Of a stretch of DNA of 11,206 nucleotides, positions 1-6,580 are shown one piece after another (the first letter of the stretch is position 1; every line of letters starts with the position of its first letter). The DNA lies in NCBI GenBank assembly GCA_005774595.1, contig VAUM01000030.1:1-11206 (forward strand). The letters run 5' to 3'. A model generated the notes under the pieces. That model ran no database searches, was not told the origin of the DNA, and saw nothing but the letters and a program-made list of their open reading frames with translations. The DNA is from Actinomycetota bacterium. Its GTDB lineage: Bacteria > Actinomycetota > Coriobacteriia > Anaerosomatales > D1FN1-002. Made by a program: the position numbers and the translations under genes.

Positions 1-858
1 GCGCACCGCGACCGACGCACCGCAGCCGGCGAGGACCCGGTCGTCGCGGGCTGCGCGACCGGCTGCCTCGAGGTGTCTACGACCATCTACCCGTACTCGT
101 CGTGGAAGACCCCGTTCATCCACAACGCGTTCGAGAACTCCTCCGCGACCATCTCCGGCGTCGAAGCCGCGTTCAAGAGCCTGCAGCGCGCCGGCAGGAT
201 CCCGGCCGACAAGAAGGTCAAGTTCGTCGCGTTCGGTGGCGACGGCGGCACGTACGACATCGGCATCCAGGCGCTCTCGGGCGCCATGGAGCGCGGGCAC
301 GACATGGTGTACGTGTGCTACGACAACGGCGCGTACATGAACACCGGCATCCAGCGCTCGTCGGCCACCCCGCTCGGCGCGTGGGCGACGACCGCCGAGG
401 TCGGCAAGGTCCAGCAGGGCAAAGCGCAGCGCCGCAAGGACCTCGCGAGCATCATCGCGGACCACGGCGTGCCGTACGCGGCGCAGAGTTCGATCAGCCA
501 CTGGAAGGACCTCACCGACAAGGCCGAGAAGGCGTTCGCCGTGGATGGCGCGGCGTTCCTGCTCGTCTTCTCGCCGTGCCCCCGCGGCTGGCGCACCCAG
601 CCCAAGGACACGATCGCCTTGGCCCGCCTCGCCGTGCAGACCGGCTACTGGCCGATGTTCGAGGTCGAGAACGGCGTGTGGCGCCAGACCGTCAAGGTCA
701 ACAACCGCAAGCCGCTCGAGGAGTTCCTGCAGCCGCAGGGCCGCTTCAAGCACCTGTTCGCGCCCGGCAACGAGGAGCTGCTCGAGGCCGTCAAGGCCGA
801 GGTCGACCGCTACTGGGACTACGTCCAGTCCCGGTGCGCCGCGAGCGCGTCCGCGTAG
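1..858 (+). CDS. porB: Pyruvate:ferredoxin oxidoreductase beta subunit, 5' end cut by window
   Basis: This subunit binds thiamine diphosphate and works with the alpha, gamma and delta subunits to oxidise pyruvate to acetyl-CoA, CO2 and reduced ferredoxin in the cytosol. The frame is open from base 1. The visible 285 codons contain the ATGCLEV...YPYSSW signature of PorB (codons 19-35), the ThDP/Mg motif GDGGTYDIG (from codon 80), the matching NGAYMNTG segment, and a conserved PCPRGW cysteine. Family members are about 300-315 residues, so only the N-terminus with its CxxC cluster ligands is missing. A GTG at 73 is internal to the conserved ATGCLEV block and is not the real start. The other por genes probably lie just upstream. 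Pyruvate specificity, rather than another 2-oxoacid, is inferred from these signatures. Confident of the family. Confidence 0.93.
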   Translation, partial: AHRDRRTAAGEDPVVAGCATGCLEVSTTIYPYSSWKTPFIHNAFENSSATISGVEAAFKSLQRAGRIPADKKVKFVAFGGDGGTYDIGIQALSGAMERGHDMVYVCYDNGAYMNTGIQRSSATPLGAWATTAEVGKVQQGKAQRRKDLASIIADHGVPYAAQSSISHWKDLTDKAEKAFAVDGAAFLLVFSPCPRGWRTQPKDTIALARLAVQTGYWPMFEVENGVWRQTVKVNNRKPLEEFLQPQGRFKHLFAPGNEELLEAVKAEVDRYWDYVQSRCAASASA

Positions 859-881
859 GCAGGCGCGACCGCACGCACGAC

Positions 882-914
882 GAGGGCCCGGGGCACGCTT
901 CGCCTCGGGCCCTT
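882..914 (+). terminator. Hairpin terminator after porB
   Basis: Bases 882-894 pair with 902-914 to give a 13-bp GC-rich stem with two G-T wobbles and a 7-base loop. It starts 23 bases after the porB stop. There is no T-run behind it, which is common for intrinsic terminators in high-GC Gram-positives. It separates porB from the next transcription unit. Confidence 0.7.
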
Positions 915-927
915 CGCGCTCGCACGC

Positions 928-936
928 TGGTAGAAT
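928..936 (+). promoter_or_regulatory. Extended -10 promoter element (TGgTAGAAT)
   Basis: TAGAAT at 931-936 differs from TATAAT at one position and has the TGn extension at 928-930. It is one of the few AT-rich spots in this gap, follows the terminator, and lies 62 bases before the proposed start of the HD-GYP gene. No good -35 is visible, which extended -10 promoters tolerate. The same TGnTAGAAT string recurs at 10393-10401 before queT. The predicted start of transcription is near 943. Confidence 0.55.
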
Positions 937-944
937 GTTCATTC
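933..944 (+). promoter_or_regulatory. Operator-like inverted repeat overlapping the -10 box
   Basis: GAATG-TT-CATTC is a perfect 5-bp inverted repeat that shares its left arm with the -10 hexamer and reaches the predicted start site. That position suits a repressor site. It does not match a LexA box well and I cannot name a regulator. It could be chance. Confidence 0.3.
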
Positions 945-985
945 GGCGGTCGCGCCGGTTCGCGCGCGCCCGCGGGTCCGATCGA

Positions 986-992
986 AGAGGGG
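986..992 (+). promoter_or_regulatory. Ribosome binding site deciding a CTG start
   Basis: AGAGGGG lies 6 bases before CTG at 999-1001 and is the only well-spaced Shine-Dalgarno sequence near the N-terminus of the HD-GYP gene. The next in-frame conventional start, GTG at 1059, has only GGGAG about 16 bases away. The CTG is therefore preferred, though an unusual start codon lowers certainty. Confidence 0.45.
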
Positions 993-998
993 CACACA

Positions 999-3569
999 CT
1001 GGACGGCCTGTCCTCGAGAAGATGGCTCTTCAGCGCCGGGAGACACCTGCACACGCAGGTGGTGCTCCCGCTGGTCGGCGTGGCGTGCGTGGTCGGCATC
1101 GCGGCGACGCTCGTGGCCGTCGCGCTCATGTCCGGGCTCACCGACCAGTGGGTCGCGTCACGCGCCGAGGCGATCGACCTGTCGACGCGGGCACGCCTCA
1201 CCGAAGCCTCCCGTGACCTGCGGGAATCGGTCCGGCTCATGTCGCAGGATCCGCGTCTCGAGGACTGGCTGGGCCGAAGCGACGAGGCTGCCGCGGCGAG
1301 CGTGCTCACCGAGATGAACCGCGCGATCCGCGCCGACTCCGTCTTGCTGCTGGACCGGGACGGCAGCGTCGTCGCCGCGACGGGCGCCGCGCCGGCGGTC
1401 GCGGCCGGGGACCGGCCGCTGGGAGCGTTCTTCGATGCGACGACGACCCCCGAGCCGTCGGCCACGTTCGTGCGGATCGGGGACCGCGACACGATTGCGG
1501 CGGCGCGCGTCCTGAGATCGACCGCAGGCACGTACACGCTGTGCGTGGTGCGCCTGTTGGACAGCGAACTGCTGGGCGAGCGCACGCGGGGTTCCGCCGG
1601 GTCGTTCGCGCTGTACGACGACGACGGTCGTCTCGTGGCGATGGCCAACGAGCCGGGCGACGCGGTGTCCGAGGCCGCGTTCGAGGCTCCGGCGCCGCCG
1701 GTCTCACAAGCGCTCGCCGCCGCGGCCGCGGGCGAGGTCGGGCTCGGGTCGCTGGAGTCCACCTCGGGCGCGTACCACGTGCGATCGTCGCAGGTCACAC
1801 TGCCGAGCGACCCGGTCGCGAGCCGGCGCTACCTCGTCACGCTCATGCGGACCGACGTGATCGATGCGACCCGGGTCGCGACCATCAGGCTCATCGCGCT
1901 CCTGTCGATCTTCGCGGTGCTGCTGCTGTGGGGCCTCGGCGCATGGATCGCGCGCAGCGTCTCGACCCCGCTGCTCACGCTCTCCGAGGGCGCGCGCCGC
2001 ATCGCGGACGGCGACTTCACGACGAAGGTGCGCATCGGCGGCGCGAACGAGATCCATGCGCTCGCGGAGTCGTTCAACTCGATGACCGACTCTCTGCGCG
2101 ACCGGACCGAGAGCCTCACCAGGAAGGTGCTCGAGCTTGCGACCCTCTACGAGATCAGCCGCTCGCTCGGCGCCACGCTGGACCTGGACGAGCTGCTGCG
2201 CGGCGTGCTCGACTCCGCGCTGCGGATCTTCGAGGTCGAGACCGGCTACATCAGCCTGCGGGACCGGAACGACGGCTCGCTCGCGGTGCGGATCGTGACG
2301 GGCGGCGGGCAGCTCGAGCCCGACGACCGGGCGGTGCGCAGCTCGATGGCCGAGTGGGTGGCCCGTGAGGGCCGGCCGCTCATCTTCAACCCGTCGGGGG
2401 ACGCGCACGCGGCGTCGCAGGTCGACACCGTCACCGGCGCGAGCGCGGCGCTGTCGGTGCCGCTCTCCACGAACGAGGGCGTCATCGGCGCGATCACGGT
2501 CGGCACGCGGGACGCGTCGTTCCGGTTCAGTGCCGATGACGTGCGGCTCCTGTCGACCGTCGCGAACCACGTCGCGATCGCGATCGGCAACATCGAGCTG
2601 TTCGTGTCGCTCCAGGACGCCTACCTCGCCACGGTCCGTGCGCTCGCCGCCGCGGTCGACGCGAAGGACACGTACACGCGCGGCCACTCGGACGGCGTGG
2701 CGGCCTACTCGGTGGCGACCGGCTCGGTCCTCGGCCTGTCGCCCGAGCAGATGACCGCGCTGGAGATGGCCGCATACCTGCACGACATCGGCAAGATCGG
2801 CGTTCGCGAGGAGATCCTGCTCAAGCCCGGGCGGCTCACGGACGCGGAGATGGGGCAGATGCGGCACCACCCGCTCATCGGCGCCAACATCCTGCGCCCG
2901 GTGGCGTTCCCCTGGCCCATCGCGCCGGTCGTACGGCACCACCACGAGCACTGGGACGGGCGGGGCTACCCGGCCGGCCTCAAGGGCGAGGAGATCCCGC
3001 TGCTCGCGAGAGTGCTCGGCGTCGCGGACGCGTACGAGGCGATGACGTCCGACCGGCCGTACCGCCGAGGCCGCAGCCGGGACGAGGCGGTCGCTGAGCT
3101 GCGGCGTTGCGCGGGCACGCAGTTCGACCCCCGCATAGTCGACGCGTTCGTGGCCGGCCTCGAGCGGCTCGGGCCGGGCCACGAGCAGCCGGCCGAGCCT
3201 TCCGCGGACCTCATGCCGGAGGAGGCGCGCGCGGTGTTCGTCGGCATCGCCGACGGCATGCTCGACTCCTACCGGCGCCTCGGCGGGCCGCGGCTCGCGG
3301 CGAACCTCGAGGCTGAGATGAACGCGTACTTCGAGCCGGGGGACCTGCCGTTCCGCGTCGCCGGCGGGCACCTCGTGATCGCGTTCGAGTACGGCGACGA
3401 GCCGGAGCGCGAGCTCGAGGCGATGCGCCACGCCCTCAAGCGGCTCATGCTCGCGATGGAGGGGACGAGCGGGCACAGCCTCGTCGACCACTTCTACGCC
3501 GAGGCGCTCTCGGGCCTGTCCGACCGGATGCGCTCCACCGCGGCGCGCATGGACCTGAGGGTGGTCTAG
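999..3569 (+). CDS. Membrane sensor HD-GYP phosphodiesterase (dCache-like/HAMP/GAF/HD-GYP)
   Basis: Predicted membrane receptor that hydrolyses cyclic-di-GMP in response to an external signal. Order: membrane helix (about 22-44), a 250-residue outer region with two PAS-like repeats resembling dCache (each with an LxDxDGxxVA-type strand), second helix (298-318), HAMP (to about 370), GAF (385-540) and HD-GYP (541-725). The metal and catalytic motifs are intact: HDIGK at 595, HHHE at 647, DGRGYP at 653 and DRPYR at 685. Residues 725-856 form a C-terminal extension I do not recognise. The start is uncertain: CTG 999 gives 856 residues with a basic N-terminus before the helix, while GTG 1059 would give 836 and begin inside the helix. 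The open frame extends upstream into porB, but that part is not protein-like. The stop is one base before lysC, implying translational coupling. The ligand is unknown. Confidence 0.88.
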   Translation: MDGLSSRRWLFSAGRHLHTQVVLPLVGVACVVGIAATLVAVALMSGLTDQWVASRAEAIDLSTRARLTEASRDLRESVRLMSQDPRLEDWLGRSDEAAAASVLTEMNRAIRADSVLLLDRDGSVVAATGAAPAVAAGDRPLGAFFDATTTPEPSATFVRIGDRDTIAAARVLRSTAGTYTLCVVRLLDSELLGERTRGSAGSFALYDDDGRLVAMANEPGDAVSEAAFEAPAPPVSQALAAAAAGEVGLGSLESTSGAYHVRSSQVTLPSDPVASRRYLVTLMRTDVIDATRVATIRLIALLSIFAVLLLWGLGAWIARSVSTPLLTLSEGARRIADGDFTTKVRIGGANEIHALAESFNSMTDSLRDRTESLTRKVLELATLYEISRSLGATLDLDELLRGVLDSALRIFEVETGYISLRDRNDGSLAVRIVTGGGQLEPDDRAVRSSMAEWVAREGRPLIFNPSGDAHAASQVDTVTGASAALSVPLSTNEGVIGAITVGTRDASFRFSADDVRLLSTVANHVAIAIGNIELFVSLQDAYLATVRALAAAVDAKDTYTRGHSDGVAAYSVATGSVLGLSPEQMTALEMAAYLHDIGKIGVREEILLKPGRLTDAEMGQMRHHPLIGANILRPVAFPWPIAPVVRHHHEHWDGRGYPAGLKGEEIPLLARVLGVADAYEAMTSDRPYRRGRSRDEAVAELRRCAGTQFDPRIVDAFVAGLERLGPGHEQPAEPSADLMPEEARAVFVGIADGMLDSYRRLGGPRLAANLEAEMNAYFEPGDLPFRVAGGHLVIAFEYGDEPERELEAMRHALKRLMLAMEGTSGHSLVDHFYAEALSGLSDRMRSTAARMDLRVV

Positions 3570-3570
3570 C

Positions 3571-4824
3571 GTGGCGGTCGTGGTCGCCAAGTTCGGGGGG
3601 ACCTCGGTGGGCTCGCCCGAGCGCATCGCAGCCGTCGCACGCAGGCTCGTCGCGCGCCGCGCTGCGGGCGACGACGTGGTCGCGGTCGTGTCGGCCATGG
3701 GCGATGTCACCGACGAGCTCGTCGAGCTCGCCGCGCAGATCACGCCGGACCCGCCCGACCGCGAGATGGACATGCTGCTCGCGACGGGCGAGCAGGTGTC
3801 GATCGCACTGCTCGCGATGGCGATCCACGCGCAAGGGGCCGAGGCGATCTCGTTCACGGGACCACAGGTCGGCATCATCACCGACACCGGGCACACGAAG
3901 GCCAAGATCCGCGAGGTCCGCGCCGACTGCGTGCGCGATGAGCTCGACGCAGGCCGCATCGTGATCGTCGCCGGCTTCCAGGGCATGACCGCCGACGGGC
4001 ACATCACCACGCTCGGCCGCGGCGGGTCGGACACGACCGCGGTCGCGGTGGCCGCCGGCATCGGCGCCGACGTCTGCGAGATCTTCACGGACGTGGACGG
4101 CGTGTTCACCGCGGACCCGCGCATCGTGCCGGCCGCGCGCAAGATCGACACGATCAGCTACGAGGAGATGCTCGAGCTCGCAGCATCGGGCGCCGGCGTG
4201 CTCAACCTGCGCGCGGTGGAGTTCGCGCGCAACCACGGCGTGGTGGTGCACTGCCGCTCGTCCTTCAACGAGCAGCCCGGAACCATCGTCAAGGAGGCCG
4301 ACGAGACCATGGAACAGGCCGTCATCTCAGGCGTCGCCCACGACACCTCGGAGGCCAAGGTGACCATCCGAGACGTCCCGGACCGCCCCGGTGTGGCGGC
4401 CGACGTCTTCGAGCGGATGGCCGAGGCGAACGTGAACGTCGACATGATCATCCAGAACGTGTCCGAGCAGGGCACGACGGACATCTCGTTCACCGTGCCC
4501 AAGACCGACCTCGCCCGGGCGAAGCGTGCCGCGGAACTCGCGGTCGGCGATCTCGGAGCGCGGGACTGGAGCGTCGACGAGGGCATCGCGAAGGTCTCGC
4601 TCGTCGGCGCGGGCATGAAGACGCACCCCGGCGTCGCGGCGCGCATGTTCCGGACGCTGGCGGATGCCGGCGTCAACATCGGCATGATCTCGACCTCGAC
4701 GATCCGCATCACCGCGGTCGTCGCGGCCGACGAGGTGGAGCGCGCGGTACGCGCCTTGCACGAGGCATTCGAGTTGAGCGGCGCCGCCGGGGCGGCGGGC
4801 GCCGGCGAAGTCGAAGGGGAGTGA
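3571..4824 (+). CDS. lysC: Aspartokinase, feedback-regulated class with two ACT domains
   Basis: Phosphorylates aspartate to 4-aspartyl phosphate, the entry step to diaminopimelate, lysine, threonine and methionine. The protein has 417 residues, as usual for the alpha subunit of Bacillus/Corynebacterium-type enzymes. KFGGTSV is at 7-13, the nucleotide-binding GRGGSDTTA at 149-157, and TDVDGVFTADPR from 173. Two ACT domains follow (about 265-335 and 345-410), with QNVS at 295-298 and KVSLVGAGMK opening the second. The GTG start has GAGGGTGG seven bases upstream, inside the end of the HD-GYP gene. The C-terminal tail is a low-complexity Gly/Ala/Glu stretch. By eye against the Corynebacterium enzyme from memory, the residues that shape lysine/threonine inhibition look mostly kept, with Ser306 where I recall Thr311. 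Concerted feedback inhibition is therefore likely but not shown. Confidence 0.97.
   Translation: MAVVVAKFGGTSVGSPERIAAVARRLVARRAAGDDVVAVVSAMGDVTDELVELAAQITPDPPDREMDMLLATGEQVSIALLAMAIHAQGAEAISFTGPQVGIITDTGHTKAKIREVRADCVRDELDAGRIVIVAGFQGMTADGHITTLGRGGSDTTAVAVAAGIGADVCEIFTDVDGVFTADPRIVPAARKIDTISYEEMLELAASGAGVLNLRAVEFARNHGVVVHCRSSFNEQPGTIVKEADETMEQAVISGVAHDTSEAKVTIRDVPDRPGVAADVFERMAEANVNVDMIIQNVSEQGTTDISFTVPKTDLARAKRAAELAVGDLGARDWSVDEGIAKVSLVGAGMKTHPGVAARMFRTLADAGVNIGMISTSTIRITAVVAADEVERAVRALHEAFELSGAAGAAGAGEVEGE
4291..4311 (+). promoter_or_regulatory. Internal ribosome binding site and start for the aspartokinase beta subunit
   Basis: Inside lysC, AAGGAGG (4291-4297) is followed 11 bases later by an in-frame ATG (4309). 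Translation from there yields a 171-residue protein that begins MEQAVISGVA and consists of the two ACT domains. This is where the regulatory beta subunits of the alpha2beta2 aspartokinases of Bacillus and Corynebacterium begin (near residue 250). The AAGGAGG also encodes conserved-looking protein sequence, so it could be coincidental, but position and frame both fit. Confidence 0.6.
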
Positions 4825-4826
4825 CG

Positions 4827-5858
4827 ATGGCCTGGGGCAAGCCGATGCCCGAGCGTCCCGTGGTGGCCGTTGCGGGCGCGACCGGCGCGGTGGGGATCGA
4901 GATGCTGAACGTGCTCGACCAGCGCGGCTTCCCCGCCGCGGAGGTGCGCGCGCTGGCCTCCTCGCGTTCGGCGGGCAGGCGGCTGCCGTTCGCCGGGGGC
5001 GAGCTGACCGTCTCCGAGTTGACGGCGGACTCGTTCGCCGGCGTCGACATCGCACTGTTCTCGGCCGGAGCCGCCATCAGCAAGCAGTTCCGCGAGGCGG
5101 TCACCTCGGCGGGCTGCGTGATGATCGACAACTCCTCGGCGTTCCGCATGGACGAGGACGTCCCGCTCGTGGTTCCCGAGGTCAACGCCGAGGACGCCCT
5201 GTGGCACTCGGGCGTCATCGCGAACCCGAACTGCTCGACCATCCAGATGGTCGTCGTTCTCGGCGTGCTCGCCGGGCTCGCGCCGATCGAGCGCGTCGTC
5301 GTGTCCACCTACCAGGCGGCGTCGGGCGCGGGACAGGCGGCCATGGACGAGCTGTACGAGCAGACCGGCGACTTCCTCGCCGGACGTGACGTCGTACCCG
5401 AGCAGTTCGCGCACCGCATCGCGTTCAACTGCATCCCGCAGATCGATGTCTTCTTGGACGACCTGTCCACCAAGGAGGAGTGGAAGATGGTCGTCGAGAC
5501 GAAGAAGATCCTGCACGCGCCTGCCCTCGACGTGTTCGCGACCTGCGTGCGCGTCCCGGTGCTGCGCTGCCACTCCGAGGCGCTCGCGGTCGAGTTCGCG
5601 GCGCCGGTCTCCCTCGAGGCCGCGCGTGAGGCGCTCGGTGCCGCGGACGGCGTGTCCCTCGTCGACGAGCCGGACGAGAAGCGCTACCCGATGCCGGCGC
5701 TCCTGGAGGGCACCGACGACTGCTACGTGGGCCGGCTGCGCGTCGATCCCACCGTCCCGCACGGGCTCGGCATGTGGATCGTCGCCGACCAGCTCCGGAA
5801 GGGCGCGGCGCTCAATGCGGTGCAGATAGCCGAGGCGCTGCTTCCGGCGGTAGGATAG
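4827..5858 (+). CDS. asd: Aspartate-semialdehyde dehydrogenase
   Basis: Reduces 4-aspartyl phosphate, the LysC product, to aspartate 4-semialdehyde with NADPH. The 343 residues match the usual family length. The N-terminal VAVAGATGAVG nucleotide loop, DNSSAFRM substrate/phosphate segment, catalytic Cys136 in NPNCST, STYQAASGAG and catalytic His249 in CHSEA are all present. The C-terminal LRKGAALNAVQIAE is a family hallmark. ATG 4827 is chosen because GAAGGGGAG lies five bases upstream, covering the last lysC codons. A GTG at 4821 overlaps the lysC end and would add only two residues. The two-base gap to lysC makes a lysC-asd operon near certain, so consecutive pathway steps are co-expressed. 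Confidence 0.97.
   Translation: MAWGKPMPERPVVAVAGATGAVGIEMLNVLDQRGFPAAEVRALASSRSAGRRLPFAGGELTVSELTADSFAGVDIALFSAGAAISKQFREAVTSAGCVMIDNSSAFRMDEDVPLVVPEVNAEDALWHSGVIANPNCSTIQMVVVLGVLAGLAPIERVVVSTYQAASGAGQAAMDELYEQTGDFLAGRDVVPEQFAHRIAFNCIPQIDVFLDDLSTKEEWKMVVETKKILHAPALDVFATCVRVPVLRCHSEALAVEFAAPVSLEAAREALGAADGVSLVDEPDEKRYPMPALLEGTDDCYVGRLRVDPTVPHGLGMWIVADQLRKGAALNAVQIAEALLPAVG
5851..5856 (+). promoter_or_regulatory. Possible -10 element before the two-component genes
   Basis: TAGGAT overlaps the last codons of asd, 44 bases before the response-regulator start. No matching -35 and no TGn extension are visible, and no terminator separates asd from the regulator. It may be an internal promoter added to read-through, but the support is weak. 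Confidence 0.25.
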
Positions 5859-5899
5859 GCTCGTTAAGGAAGCATCCCGGGCGAGGGGGGCTGGTCGCG

Positions 5900-6580
5900 T
5901 TGGCGGAGGCCGAGATCCTGGTCGTCGAGGACGACTCGACGATCGCACGCTTCGTCGAACTCGAGCTCAAGCACGCCGGCTTCGGCGTGCGGCACACCGC
6001 TGACGGCAAGGACGCGGTCGCCCTGTTCGACGAGAAGCGTCCGGACCTCGTGGTGCTCGACCTCATGCTGCCGGGCATGGACGGACTCGACGTCGCCCGG
6101 CACATGCGCGCCGCGGCGCCGGAAGTGCCGATCCTCATGCTCACCGCCCGTTCGGAGACCCACGACGTGGTGGCCGGGTTCGAGGCGGGCGCGGACGACT
6201 ACATGCGCAAGCCGTTCGAGATCCCCGAACTGCTGTCGAGGGTACGCGCGTTGCTCAAGCGCACCGAGAAGGACCGCGAGAAGACGGTCTTCTCGGCCTC
6301 GGGCGTCACCATCGATTCGGTGAAGCGGCGCGCCACGGTGGGCGAAGCGCCCATCGAGCTCACGGCCAAGGAGTTCGACCTGCTGCTCTATCTCGTCTCG
6401 AACGCCGGGCGCGTCATCTCCCGCGACGAGATCCTCCAAGCGGTCTGGGGCGGCCAGCATTCCACGGACAGCAACGTGATCGAGGTGTTCGTCTGCCACC
6501 TTCGCGGCAAGATCGACGACCGCGACAACTCGATCATCCAGACCATCCGGGGAGTCGGGTACTTCTTCGCCGGGGGCTAG
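5900..6580 (+). CDS. OmpR/PhoB-family response regulator
   Basis: DNA-binding output of a two-component system. The 226 residues comprise a receiver domain (about 4-115) and a winged-helix domain (about 130-225). The receiver shows the acidic pair in VVEDD, phosphoacceptor Asp54 in VVLDLMLPGMDG, the switch Thr82 in LTA and Lys104 in MRKPF. The C-terminal domain has the LTAKEFDLLLYL helix, VISRDEIL, the recognition-helix region around SNVIEVFVCHLRGKID, and the terminal IRGVGYFF hairpin. The TTG start at 5900 follows GAGGGGGG by nine bases. Frame-open sequence upstream lies within asd and is discarded. The stop abuts the ATG of the kinase gene, so the two are surely a pair. Target genes are unknown, but a TCACAGC direct repeat at 8085-8100 is one candidate site. 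Confidence 0.95.
   Translation: MAEAEILVVEDDSTIARFVELELKHAGFGVRHTADGKDAVALFDEKRPDLVVLDLMLPGMDGLDVARHMRAAAPEVPILMLTARSETHDVVAGFEAGADDYMRKPFEIPELLSRVRALLKRTEKDREKTVFSASGVTIDSVKRRATVGEAPIELTAKEFDLLLYLVSNAGRVISRDEILQAVWGGQHSTDSNVIEVFVCHLRGKIDDRDNSIIQTIRGVGYFFAGG

Noticed and set aside
102..998. The HD-GYP reading frame stays open upstream through porB, suggesting a much longer fused protein.
   Set aside because: The translated stretch is Arg-rich frame-shadow sequence of porB with no domain, and a terminator and promoter lie between the two genes.
1704..4151. A very long open frame (815 codons) on the minus strand over the HD-GYP gene and lysC.
   Set aside because: High GC suppresses stop codons. 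The product is low-complexity, and both plus-strand genes have intact conserved motifs.
4780..4815. GC-rich repetitive stretch at the 3' end of lysC.
   Set aside because: It encodes a Gly/Ala low-complexity tail. I see no repeat unit or site beyond that.
4158..5948. A 596-codon minus-strand open frame opposite lysC and asd.
   Set aside because: It is the antisense shadow of two well-conserved enzymes and shows no recognisable domain.
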